Positions 1 to 11,421 of a stretch of DNA of 64,000 nt are shown here, piece by piece (the stretch's first letter is position 1; each line of letters begins with the position of its first letter). Location: NCBI GenBank assembly GCA_023053575.1, contig JAKZAP010000008.1:8296034-8360033 (forward strand), given 5' to 3'. Made by a program: the position numbers and the translations under genes. The notes below the pieces were generated by a model that was not told the origin of the DNA, made no database searches, and saw nothing but the letters and a program-made list of their open reading frames with translations. The stretch comes from Branchinecta lynchi (lineage: Eukaryota > Arthropoda > Branchiopoda > Anostraca > Branchinectidae).

Positions 1-3000
1 ACGCTCTATCGAAGCACTACCAAGTGGGCTTGTTCCTGAATCTGGGGCGTTGTTGGCAGTATGCTGGTCACTCACCTGATCGTCAGAGACCCCCCAACAA
101 TTCAGGCCTATCTCAGTCAGCGGAGTTTCTCGAGCGTGGTCCGTTTGGGAAGGTATGATCCGAATTTTCTTCGCGGGCGGGATTCTGTTGACCTCAGAAA
201 CAGACTGTGTAGGGGTTGGTGGCATTTCCAACTCACGGGTTTCCTGCTCACTAGAGATGCTTATTACCGCGGGCGGGGGAGGTACGAAGATCGTTGGCTC
301 CTTCTTTGTTTTATCGCTCACCACCAACGGTTCCAACTCCAGCCTGGTCTGAGGGGGCGTGTACGTTGGATCTTCGAGAAGCTTGCGCTCGGCATCTTGC
401 CTCATAATTTTCTGAGCAGTCTTGGATGTTATCTGCACGCCCGGCTCAGAGGCATATGTTCTCATTGTAGTGGGGCTATTAATGGCTAGTGAACAGGTGG
501 GTTCTCCGCTCATCTCTTCTTTAGGAGACATGATCACAGCTGCCTTCGATAAATCCGAACCGGTCTTGTCTGGACAAAGAACTGAGTTGTTTGCCGTTGG
601 GGAAATGACGTTGATGGTGCTGCATGGTCGAACATCAGGAGAAGGCATTTTGGGAATCTTGAAGTTTCCATTAAGCACAAGCTTCGTTATGACAGGCGAA
701 ATTTTCTCTTTATACACAGAAGAAACTTGCAACATTTCGCCGAAGGCATCGTGCGGCTTCACCACTACCTCCGTATTAGAGGGCTGTTTTGACTTTTCAA
801 TTTTCTTTGGCCTATCTTTCGAGCATTCTCTAGACAAAGATCTCTTCTTTTTTCTGTCTCTTGACTTGCTCCTCTTCTTTTCGTTCGATCTGTCCCTTTC
901 TCTGCGTTTATCTTTGGAGGATTCAGGGTGGCTGGATCGGTGTTTCTCTTCTTTTCTTGATTTCTGAACAACAGCTCTGATTTCGTTGTGTACAACAATG
1001 TCGCGAGGATCTCGGGTCTTAGTCTGACACGCTATTTCGCGCAATGAACACTCTGGTAAAGCTTCACGAAGCGTCTCAGGGGTCTCTCTTTTGCACCCCA
1101 AACTGGTTACAGTTCTCGACGGACTTGCTACTGAATCTTTGTGTTTCTCTGAGATCTCTGATGGACCGCACTCCGTCTCTTCTGGTGGCGAGGCCGTTCG
1201 TCCAGCTCCTACTACATTGGCTGTATCCTTTTCGACTGAAAAATCAAGGAATGCACGTTGAACGGGCCTGGCTTCCCATTTGTCATGCTCTGCAAACTGA
1301 ACCTCACTCGCTTGTTTGTTCTTTGCCGATTCCAAAAGCTGTCTTTGTAACAGCTGCACATTACACCTTTCAAGCCGCACGTAGCATCGTAGCTGACGTT
1401 CCACTAACTTCACTTCTACCCTTTCGTTTTTTCTAAGCAATAGCGGAGTTGAAGTCACGACACTAGGCGCTGAGAATGAAGGTCCCTCCATAGGAGAGGT
1501 AACATCACTCTGGAGTTCCGCTCTGGAATCCCATCCGCGGACTAATGAGGACCCCAGGCTAAGCTGACTTGGTCTTTCATTTTTCGCAGGCTGAGCTTCA
1601 CCTCCCTCTTTGACGAGATCCCTGTCACTTTCAAGCCACACTTTGGAAGTGGAAGCCTCACTACCACTTCTCCTCCTTATCTTTTTAGTACAGGGTGACA
1701 CTACTTTATTTTTCTTTGCGGACCCCTTGCCAGATACCGCTACAGGTTTCACGGGGACTTCCGTTTCCGATACGAGAACAACAGGCTCCATGGGCGGTGT
1801 TTCCGACCCACTACGGCTGCGTGATCTTGTTCGAATGAAACTCATACTCCCGGATGTAAGGCCCTGTACAGCGGCAGTCGTCACGGGCTCACTCTGCACG
1901 GCCTCACTCTGCACGGCCGAATTTGCTGTTATTTTAGGGCGGGTATCTTCGCCTCTGACCAGAGCATTATTAGAGACTTGAGAGGTTGCTAAGTATTGAC
2001 CTGTCGCGTCCGAGAATTCAGTGGAATCTCCTGACCTTCTTCTGGCCCTTCGGAACAAGGAGTCGGCAAGGCTTCGCACTTTCACTGCCCCAATCTGAGG
2101 TACTTCGGTCACTATTTCTCCTGCCTGAAATTCCATCTCATTCTTAATAGACTCGCTCACAGAAGGCACTACCGTTGAGTCCGACACCGACAAGGGGTCG
2201 GAAGGATGGCCATCCTGTCTATGGTCCTGATTCTTGTTACGAGAGAAGTCAGCATCGGCGAAGCGATCTTCTGATACGCGTTCTAATTGGCTTATGCCAA
2301 GAACGTAACCAGGATCGTTTGTGGCTAGACCCCCTTTTTTGTCATTCTTTAATTGTCCGCTGTCCTTATCAGTAGAGGGGATGCTCACTTCTCTAAACTG
2401 CGGAACTTCAATCAAGTTCGGGAGGCTAAGGCTGCTAGTTGCAGATAAATTTCTGGAACGGACCGCTTTCTTCGAGGATCTGGGAATGACTGGCGTAGAA
2501 TCGATAACCTCTGCCGTGGAATTCAAGGGAGTAATTGCGCTTCCAGCCGACACTATGTCAAGCGGCAAAGGATCACAGACGGCAGGAACAGCTGAAGGAA
2601 TGCTCTCGACATGTTGTTGCGTGAGCTCAGCTAGTTCTCTCTTCAAGTATACCGTTAGAAATTCAACCGTCATTTCACTTGGTATAGGTGCGACCAACAA
2701 ATGACGTATGCTTGTTGCTCGAATATCAGTAAGTGATTCACCAAAAGCCCCAAGAAACAATTTGATCTGTGATAACTTTTCCTCAGAGCTAGCCGTGCTG
2801 ATGACAACGGCCAAAAAAGACTGGAGTGCTTCGGAAACCCGGTGGCCCGCACGGGAGGGGCTGAGAGAGGGAGGCAAGGAATCCTTCTTTGGGTTTCCGA
2901 GCCCATCATCCTCAATAGGCAAGGAATCCTTCTTGTTAATCCCAAGCCCAACATTCTCAAAAGCTCCCGGTTTTGGGGCGGGCCGAGGTGGAGAAAGGAC

Positions 3001-5376
3001 AAAAGGAACGCTAGGATCAAATGAGACGGATTTGGTCCGAACCCGTTTACCAGGGGGCTCGGTCGAGGGAGGCCTCAATAGACCCTTCCGTCCTGTTAAA
3101 CCTGAATCACACGACGATGACCTTGATTCAGGCTCACTATCGGAGTGATAGGCACCCTGAATGACTCTGCTGATGGTTTGATCGATATCTTCTAAAGTGG
3201 AAACCTTCCTTTTAGTCCGGTCCTTGCATCTGGGAGATGCTGACCTGGTAGGGGCTACAGGAGGAGCAGCCTGGTTACCATCTCCGGCCTTCGTTGCTTT
3301 GAGTTCGGACTCGTTTTCGCTCGTCGAGGGAGACCTAAGCTTCGGGCTAGTTGCAGATCCCTGTGGAAGGGACGGAAGCTGGATGTCAATTGCGGCTGTT
3401 TTGGCTCTACTGCGGACGCCTTTCCCCTTAGAGTTCGGTCGGTGAACTAAGGTGTATGAGGCGGCGATGACAGAAGAGTCAGCAACGCACGACCTAGATG
3501 GAGCGGCTCCAAGACTGGCAACGCCATCAGAAAACTTACACGGAGTGGCTGTTGCGTCAGGAGACGGAAACTTCCGTGAAGTCGCTTCAGAAGAGTGATC
3601 ACCAGCAGCTAAGGTTCGCAATTGCACAGCCGGCGGGTTTGGTGTATCGGCACGGTACTTCTGCCTCCTTGCCTTTTTCGAGGGACGAGATTTTACAGGC
3701 GGCAGGCTCTCGGCTACTGAACTCGCCGAATCTCTTGAAGGTGTAACAGCCGGACCGGGGCTGCTTGAAGGGGACTTGGTCCTTCTACCTTTTGGAAGAT
3801 GCGAAGGCACTTGCAAAGCCATAATCTTGCCAGACACACTTGTTTTTTTCCGCGGAGACGGTGAGCGAGGCGGCTTGCACTCATCCTGTACTTGAGATAG
3901 AACCAAATGGGTTACATGTGCATCTAGTTGTCCGTATTTCGCCATAGGTATCAGTGGTATTTCTGGAGATGGAATTGTCTCACTGAGTTTCTTTTCGTTT
4001 CGAATCCTGCTACCTGGCTTGATCGGCGATCGAGAGTCAACTTCTAAGGAGCTTCGTGGTCTTGTCAAGTCCGGGAAAGTAGGTGAGATGAATCTCCTAG
4101 CCCTGGCACTCGAACCAGGTTTTGGACGAAGCTCTGGGGACGGGGTGGGACCAATAACTGAAGTGGGAGACGGACAAACGTCCGTTTTCTTCTTCTGCTT
4201 CCCTTTTCGAACCTTGAGGTCTACGTTGGACTCTGCAATCTTTTCTGCTTCAGCCGACAGGTTGGTGGGTAGTGTGGTTTGATTTCTTTTGCCTCTGCTC
4301 TTCGGTCCAGGCTTTCGCACTGGAGGGCTCTGAGGTTGCAACACCAGGTCCGGTCCAACATTTGATACTCGGTTGCTTGCTCTCAAATTTTTTTCTGTCA
4401 ACATGCTGACGTTGGAATCTCCAAGCTTCTCCGCTTCAAATGACAGGTTGGCGGTTCTTTTACCTCTGCTCTTCGGTCCAGGCTTTCGCACTGGAGGGCT
4501 CTGAGGTTGCGACACCAGGTCTGGTCCAATACTAGATGCTCTGTTGCTTGCTCTCATATTTTTTTCTGTCAACATGTTGACGTTGGAATCTCCAAGCTTC
4601 TCCTCTTCAAATGACTGGTTGGTGGTTCTTTTGCCTCTGCTCTTCGGTCCAGGCTTTCGCACTGGAGTGCTCGGAGGTTGCGACATTGCCTCTGGCCCGA
4701 GACTTGACGCCCGACTGCTTGCTCTCGAATTTGTGTCTGTTAGCATGCTGTTCTCGTTAAGCAGAAGTGGTGACTTTGACGAGACTCGTGACAGCTCGAT
4801 AAAAGGAGGCCTGAGAAACTGATCTACCCTACTGACGTGGATCTTGCTCTTTTTACCCCCACTGGGGCTCGGAGACTGCAATTTTGTCAAAGTTCTCCCA
4901 CTACCTGGATGAGGGCTTATCGATCCTGCGACAGACGGCGATCTATGGGCTCTAGGTCTTCCTTTTGACTGCTTTCCGCGCCCTTTCGATGCGGCAGGAG
5001 CGGTTTCAGATGCGAGAGCATTTTCTTGTCTTGACATGCCTCCTGAATCCTCCAGTTCGTTAGAGACATCCATCTTCTTTTTTTCCTTCTTGTTCTGGGG
5101 ACCTCTGGTACGCTTTTTGGCTACCGGGCTAATACTACTAAGTCTTGAATGATCTGACGATTCTCTGTCCAACATGATTTCCTCCTCTACGTTTTCCTCA
5201 CCTCCCATCGTCAGGATGTTATTGTTGACATGAGATGCGTCTTCTTCGTCTAGAAACTCGTCATCGGAATACATTCTAACGGACGTCCAGCTTTGGTGTG
5301 AAGCCCGCGACTCAGATATTTGCGATTCTTCATTGAACAGGACCTCGCTTTCAGCTTCCGATTCCACCGCCTCAGA
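1..5376 (-). CDS. Very large exon of an unrecognised, disordered, probably nuclear protein (partial)
   Basis: The minus strand is open from an acceptor (TTTCTAATTTCAG) at 5377 to base 1: 1,792 codons with no stop, continuing outside the window. The frame is fixed by the in-phase upstream exon at 8567-8686. Residues below count from the first codon of this exon. Residues 1-60 are acidic (start SEAVESEAESEV). About 190-365 hold three 57-residue repeats ending VRKPGPKSRGKR, a basic AT-hook-like patch. About 765-785 read GLLR followed by KSVSF, resembling the SILK/RVxF pair that docks protein phosphatase 1. About 846-922 is the only strongly helical, hydrophobic island. About 1472-1527 is a KR/RS-rich domain (KDKRRERDRSNEKKRSKS). 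The rest is rich in Ser, Pro, Lys and Glu. The composition suggests a chromatin or RNA-processing scaffold. The PP1 pair made me consider a Rif1-like protein, but much follows it here whereas in vertebrate Rif1 it lies near the C-terminus, so I leave it unnamed. The exon is very likely real; the function is unknown. Confidence 0.88.
4260..4760 (-). repeat. Coding tandem repeat, 171 bp (57 residues), three copies
   Basis: Inside the large exon a 171-bp unit recurs about three times without breaking the frame. The motif VRKPGPKSRGKR falls at 4627-4662, 4456-4491 and 4285-4320, exactly 171 bases apart. Between the basic patches each unit has an acidic and polar stretch (EAEKLGDSNV, RASNRASS). 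The last two units are nearly identical and the first (4620-4760) is the most diverged. This looks like recent in-frame expansion of a DNA-binding-like module. Confidence 0.9.
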
Positions 5377-6844
5377 CTGAAATTAGAAAGGAACACTAAA
5401 ATATCCGCCTCAAACGTTGGATCTAATACAGACGTGGCGTACAGATCCTGACAGATGGTCGTAAAATTAAAAAGCTCGACCGTCGATTTTATAACAAGCC
5501 CAAAGGGGTATTCTTCCTTAAGTCTTATCAGTGTGTCTTTCTCACATTGAGGCCGTAGCACCCAAGCTCAGATGAACATAAACAGCACATCACCTATACA
5601 AGGTTCATAATTACGAAAAGATGGCAATTAAGAAGACACTTGTTAAAGCCCGTACAGAAACAGAAACATAGACTTCTTGATTCCAATGAATGAAGGATTT
5701 TGACGCACTGCCAAGGCGCAAGTGCAGTAGAAAGGACAAAGAAATATAAAATAATCGTCAAACAAAAAAAATATTTTCCATAAACGTTCACTTATTCAGA
5801 ATCACGTTGATGGGATCGTGGACAGGTTTTCCGATCGGAGAACACAAATTAGAGGAGAGGGCTTCAAGCGTCAACAATGGGTCGGATATTAACAAACGGC
5901 GGATCAAGTCTTGGATCAATCTAATCTCCAGTACTTGCTTCACTGAAATCCGCCATTTTGTGGGTCAGCATCAGGGCGAGACTTGCAGGTATCAAACATT
6001 ACTGTCCTCGATACAACCCATTTCGATTGAGAGAAACGAAAAATTAAAGAAGACAATACAAAAGTTCATATCTAAAATCACAAATATATTTGTGACGTAA
6101 AAGTTTAAGTATCCTGACATCTTAAAGTTTAACTGAAAAACCAACATTGTTTAACTGAATCCACTGAATTTTTGGGAAGTTGTTAAGGAATGTTTGTCTG
6201 TTTCACTATTTGCTCTAATATGACGTTCAGAATATTTACGGCCGTCCTCATAACGCAAAATCCTGCTATGACACGGAAAATTTGACTCTCAGTACAAACG
6301 CGGCATTTCAGTGGACAGTGATCACCTCGCGAAAGGCAACTCACTGCGTGAACACTTATTTTTCGTAATAGTTTTCGTCAAGCATACAACACAGGTACAA
6401 GCGCATAGAGGTACCACAAATCCGACAGGGAAATTCCACTATACGAAAATCGATTATTCACGAATAGCGGAGCAACAAAGTAACCCATTTCCCTCGGGTC
6501 TTCAAGTCTCTCTCAGTGAATAAGTGATGGGTAACTAGACTGTCCTATCTCAGCCTTCTTCAGTTAAACTTTCACCATTCGAAATGAGTGGCAAGCACTG
6601 AGCAAGAGGGTTGGAGACTGTGCAGTCAACAACTGAAGGAAGCGAATGATTGTCACGATATTCTGCTACTTAGGCGGAAGGAAAAGTTAAAGGTGTCACG
6701 ACTAGAGATTAAAGTTGGTTGTGAGCAGAAAGACCGTATTTTAAGACCATCTTTAACCATGACAAACAAACCTGGTACTAATTTATTACTGAATGTAATA
6801 TGCCTGGTTTTAAGGACATCGCCAGTTCCGTACGGGAAAGCTGA

Positions 6845-7000
6845 GAGTTAACTGAGTATGGAACTGCAGTATTTGCTGTCTCGGATTATTCTTGTCTCTA
6901 CTGAGATAAGATTGATACGAAATAGTGATAAGAATAATCCGAGTAGTAAATACTGCAGTTAACTTTAATCCTTACTCGGAGATACTTTTAACAGTGTAGT
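6845..7000. mobile_element. Palindromic MITE (same family as 34157-34320)
   Basis: The left arm AACTGCAGTATTTGCTG...CGGATTATTCTTGTCTCT is repeated in inverted form on the right (AGAATAATCCGAGTAGTAAA, then TACTGCAGTTAACTTTAATC) around a short spacer. It has no coding capacity. The copy at 34157-34320 is better preserved and shows that this is a dispersed foldback family. Confidence 0.75.
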
Positions 7001-7221
7001 TGGTGGACATCCAGAGCCCCTTCTTGCAACCTTCTGTTCCCCTTACTACATTCTTTTTTGGACCCCTTCATGAACGAATGCCCACTTCGCTTCTCCCAAT
7101 ACCCGACCCTGAGCAGCATGTCCCTACATAAAATCTAGTAGGAGTACTTAACTCCTACTAGACTAACTTAACTCCTTAACAAACTGACTACACCTATGAT
7201 ATCCATCTTACTTCGAGGACA

Positions 7222-7421
7222 AATATTCCTTCAGCCCAAGCTGACTGTGAATCATGTTTGATAGTGCAAAACGAGTACGTCAGCTGAATTTTATTAGATC
7301 TACATTCGGGCGGCTTTGAACTTGAGCGGCTTTGAGCCTGAAGAGGACCCTTGCCAAGAAGGGCCAACATATAGCTCTAATAAAGTTCAGCTGACGTATC
7401 CGTTTTGCACTATCAAACATG
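7222..7421. mobile_element. MITE with inverted arms of about 60 bp
   Basis: CATGTTTGATAGTGCAAAAC at 7253 is mirrored by GTTTTGCACTATCAAACATG ending at 7421. The arms continue inward through TACGTCAGCTGAA and TTTATTAGA. The left side extends outward into TATTCCTTCAGCCCAAGCTG, a terminus shared with copies near 32580 and 33105. The right end therefore looks truncated. The inner motif GAGGACCCTTGCCAAGAAGG also occurs at about 21443. Confidence 0.75.
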
Positions 7422-8149
7422 TCTATCTTATTAAGAATCACACTAGCAAGCTAGGAAGAGATACTAATTTTTTTACATTCAATCTCCTCGGCTGAGTCAA
7501 GTTTTGGCCTATACCAGTCACAACGATTTGTTATATTTCTTCTACCGATAGTTCTTTATGTTTTGTTTGACTGATTTGAATTTATTTCTTTTCCCTTCTT
7601 TCTTTTCCTTTTATTTCCTTTTCTTGTGACAAATGGATGAACACTGTCCCCCTTACGGTCAGTGCTGACTTAGGGCGGAGTTATCTCTACAGTGAATAAC
7701 TTTTTTTTGTGAATAAATAAACTAAAACTTATATAACCTACTATTATAATAATAATCTCTTTTATTTCCTTAATAGCTCGTACAATTCACTCGCTAGCAT
7801 TGGATCGCCGTACAGTTTACCACCAATACATATACGTCCTTCATAAAATCCGACGACGAATTGCCGCCAAACGCACTAGAGGAACAATAACAATCACACG
7901 TGAGATCTGGGGATAAGTAATCTGACGGGTGAATAAGCTATTAGACTTTCGCTTCATATCGGGTCGCGCATTAGCCCCGTTGATAAGTCAGCCAGCACTC
8001 AGCACTGAGTCGGAAGCCAGGAATGACAAACTTGATGACGCTTGACAGAAAAGAGTCGGTTAAAGCAAAAAGAGGGGAAGATGCATTTTAAACAGTTTTA
8101 AACATGGTATAATAGCAATAGCAAAACAAACCTGGATAAACGTAATCCG

Positions 8150-8460
8150 TTAACATTGCCTGCAGAAAACCCAATCCAAATACGAAATAGTGTGTCCAAG
8201 CTATGATTTTTGCTCCATTTTGCTTCTGTCCTTATTTCAGTACTGAACAATTTTTGAAATGAACAGATGTATCCAATCAACCCTTCTCCCGGAATATTTT
8301 TTTACCAGTTAAGCCCAAACGTACATCTAGAAGAAATTCCAATACGATCCGGCCAACACTGTACAAGATTTGAATGAATTGCGCTTTTTGTCTTGGAGTC
8401 TGCATGTGCAAACCTCCAGAAACGAACATCCCTACCAAGAAGTAACGTGTCTTGTTTTCT
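8150..8460 (-). repeat. Dispersed repeat E, copy 1
   Basis: On the minus strand this stretch closely matches 59112-59372 on the plus strand, through landmarks such as TTCGTTTCTGGAGGTTTGCA and CGCAATTCATTCAAATCTTG. Both copies can be read as a short similar peptide (GLHMQTPRQKAQF...), but with different ends and no longer conserved frame. I treat it as a dispersed repeat, not a gene. Confidence 0.7.
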
Positions 8461-8566
8461 TTACGATAGCGCACCTAGCGGCCAAAAAAGAACTAATCTG
8501 AGAGGAATTTTATGAGGGGCGTATAATAACACTATAAAAGACACTGTCGTAGGCTCATCGAGTTAC

Positions 8567-8686
8567 CTTGTAATCTGTTGCAACCGGTAGCTCCTCTTGC
8601 TCTTTTTTGACAATGTCAAGAGCTTCGGTTACCTCTTCCAGATGCGGAGTTGACGGTTCGTTAGGCTCAAGTTTTGGAGTAAAAAT
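8567..8686 (-). CDS. Gene 1, internal exon (40 codons)
   Basis: The exon lies between acceptor TCTGTTCCAG... (reading GTTCCAG|ATTTTTACTCC on the minus strand) and donor AAG|GTAACT. It is exactly 120 bases, phase 0 at both ends, and encodes IFTPKLEPNEPSTPHLEE... to ...ELPVATDYK. It is acidic and low in hydrophobic residues, a linker between the helical exon upstream and the acidic start of the large exon. No domain recognised. Phase agreement with both neighbours is the main support. Confidence 0.8.
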
Positions 8687-9179
8687 CTGGAACAAAGAGG
8701 CTCTTCTCAAGGTGGGTCAGAGGGAAAGCAAATTAACGATAAAGACTGTAAACTACAATTTTATAGCTACAGGCTTTGAAAACACAGAAAGGAGGATTCA
8801 TCACTACCAAATCTGAAGGTTTCAATGGGGTCCAAAAGGTGTTGAATGGGTATTGGACTTCTTCATCCAGACAATCGAGTCTTGTTAGTTTTCAACGTCT
8901 TTGCCAGTTCCCGTTAACTTGTTGTTTTTACCCTTCCGGATTATTTCCGATTCTGACCGTACCATTTACACGGTAGTAAAACAAAGCAGATGGATCGATT
9001 CAGTCTTATTATCTTTATACCGACTGATAACCTTACGCAGAGATTTGTTACCAATGTAGGTTTATTAGAAATGTACAAACTGTAAACGTGCAGGTTTTCC
9101 ACGGATAGGATTAGAAGACTGATCCGCTGAGAAAGCAAAACACATACATGAATTTAATCAGCATTCTTGCCCTCAAATC

Positions 9180-9880
9180 AAATCTCTACGACTTCAGAAT
9201 TAACTTTCGCTTCTATCAAATTTCTGAGTTGCACGATTCCGGACGGATTGCTAGTCCGGTGCAAAAAAAACAAAGTTCAGATACGAACTAGCATTTATTT
9301 TTACCCCCCCCCCCCCCAATCGAATCTGTCTCTAATCGACTAATTGAAAATTCAGGTTTTGGCTCCTTGCACTGCTCCAAAGCAGGATAATAAAGTTCGC
9401 AAATGGATTCAGCACTTATGCTTACCCCTATATCGAATCTCTAATCGCAAAAAAAAAGTTCAAAAACGGATCCAGCAGGTCTCTTTACCCCAGCACCGAA
9501 TAAGGTAGAATTATTTAACTAGAGGTAAAGAAAGCGCCAGACATGCCAGCGGCATACAAAAAAAATATCTAATTGACTTCAGAAGCAGCTTTTAGCTTCA
9601 ACCAAATTCCCGGTTTTGGCTGGATTCTGGGTGAACCATTTGCCCAGCAAGAAAACGAAGTTCAACCCTTAATTTAAAACTCCCTTCCCGACCCCAATAC
9701 CTAGGGCTACAGGGCCCGTCTACGAACCTGACCTGTACTTTGACCCAACTGATCCTTATACCAAATCTGAAGAAAGTATATCAACAGGACGAACAGACGG
9801 GCAACATTTACTAAGTCATAGGTATCCCGTCACTCGTTTTGGGATCCCCCAAAAAGAGAGGAAAACAGGCCAAATCACTC
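9180..9880 (+). repeat. Degenerate family D element(s)
   Basis: Diverged tandem units carry the family D landmarks (ATTCCGGACGGATTGCTAGTCCGG, CCGGTTTTGGCTGGATTC, TTGACCCAACTGATCC). The 3' end is typical, with an ACAGACGG stretch, a GGTATCCC stretch and TTTTGGGATCCC near 9840. A C-homopolymer lies at about 9304-9318. It sits in the intron between the two small gene 1 exons. Confidence 0.65.
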
Positions 9881-10052
9881 AATGGATATGCAGGTACTAA
9901 AACGTTCAGTTTTGCAAAGACCTTCATCTCTAGGCTGATTTTTGGATGGGTCGGTCGGTTGAATGAAGTGTGATTACACAAACACACAGTATAACTACTG
10001 ATTTATTCGAATAATCCTGTTTGAACAATCGGGTTACAAATCAAACACTTAC

Positions 10053-10168
10053 TTTTGAACTAAGTGAATTAGTGATTCTTCGCAGCAAGGCTTTCATAGA
10101 TATCTCCACAACATCATTATCAGCATCAATACCAAAGAGAAAGTTCATCAAGATCCAACGCAAACCAA
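10053..10168 (-). CDS. Gene 1, most upstream exon found
   Basis: Acceptor TTTTTTTCCAG|TTGG and donor TCAAAA|GTAAGT bound a 116-base exon. It begins with two bases of a split codon, then encodes GLRWILMNFLFGIDADNDVV followed by EISMKALLRRITNSLSSK, and ends in phase 0 to match the exon at 8567-8686. The peptide is amphipathic and looks helical, like one helix pair of a HEAT/ARM-type repeat, but this is only an inference. The upstream partner exon, which must end in phase 1, was not found; gene 1 therefore extends further, probably across or beyond the 11-28 kb repeats. Confidence 0.75.
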
Positions 10169-10384
10169 CTGGAAAAAAATGAACCATGATACACTCACAG
10201 AGAGAGAATAACTAAAAATCAGAAAAGAATTATACCGAGAATCAGACTAATGCAATAAATTATAAACTACATTCCAACCATTTAACATAGGAATGGACCA
10301 AACAGAAAGAACGAGAGGAAAAAACAACAATACCCCCCCCCCCCCCACAACACACATATAGAAAGCGAAAAAACAGGACTGGAC

Positions 10385-10545
10385 CTTACAACAACAAGAC
10401 CAAAGGTTTTGATGGAACCCAAAGGGGGTTTACTTTGACCAAAAGATAATCATACGAAGTTACCAAGTTTCAACACAATACCCCAATCCCTTCGAGAATT
10501 ATCGTGCCGACAGAGAGACAGCATTTAGCACATATAACAGACGGT
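10385..10545 (+). repeat. Family D fragment
   Basis: It opens with ACAAGACCAAAGGTTTTGATGG, the family D left end, and jumps to the 3' part (TACCAAGTTTCAACACAATA, TCGAGAATTATCGTGCCGAC). The core is deleted. A C-homopolymer precedes it at about 10334-10347. Confidence 0.6.
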
Positions 10546-11421
10546 AGTTAGGGTATGCAGAACGTTGCGGCATCCCAGTCTAATAACCCATTGACGGTTT
10601 TAGTGAAACTCACATCGATGTCATTGTAACTTCTTTCTGAAGGGGTCACGGTATTGATAACTGGAATTTGAAAATGGGCTAGCCTATTGCATATGCAGGG
10701 TGCAGCCAACTTCTGGGATAGCTTATCCATAAATCATTTGTAGAAGACTGAACCAGGGGCTGTTTATGCCACATCCAGGCGAGGAAGAAAGAATAAGACC
10801 AAAGGTTCAGATGGGATCACAAAATTTCATACTGATCAAGACAACTGGATCTTCTAGATATCCGGTCTTGGCCAGACTCCTTGGAAATTTTACTATTAAA
10901 ATTTAGAAACAGATTAACCAATGGCTATCATCTGAGAAAACTCAAGTTCAGATATGGATTCAGTGTTCGTGTTTACCCCAATACGTCATCTTTACTCGAC
11001 AACACTGATCAAAACTTCCAACTGCCTTACTTCTGCCAAATGTCCGGTTTCTTTCGGACTCTAGGCAAACTACTTGTCCGTTAAAAAAGCTCAAAAACGA
11101 ATTCAGCATATCTCTTTAACCCCTATACTGAACCTCAAATCTACTTCAGATAAAACCTTTAACGAATTTTCAAGTTTTGGCTGGATTCCGGGCGAACTAC
11201 TGGTTCGGCGAGAAAATATTTTACATATTCAATTCAATTCAATTCATTTATTTGTATCCGCCAAAGCTGGCGAGTAGAAAAAAATATAATAAAATTCATA
11301 CAATCGGTCTACAAACTAGTAACTAGACCATATACTTTCATAAAAACTCTACGTCATTTAAAAAACAATTAGACTACACTATCCTAAATGAAGTCTACCT
11401 AACACTTTAACCAAAATACAA

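Larger units (their letters stand above)
5377..8566 (-). other. Intron of gene 1
   Basis: This interval joins the exon ending ...VATDYK (donor AAG|GTAACT at 8567) to the large exon beginning SEAVES (acceptor at 5377). Both ends are phase 0. It contains two palindromic MITEs (6845-7000 and 7222-7421) and one copy of dispersed repeat E (about 8150-8460). The remainder (5377-6840 and 7425-8150) shows no coding signal that I can support. Confidence 0.75.

Noticed and set aside
61..4822. Several plus-strand open frames of 60-181 codons over the first 5 kb
   Set aside because: They are antisense shadows of the long minus-strand exon. They lack splice continuity and any homology.
10548..10730. 60-codon minus-strand frame with a GAT|GTGAGT donor-like end, possible gene 1 exon
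   Set aside because: The frame that would join the exon at 10168 in the needed phase contains a stop, and there is no matching upstream partner.
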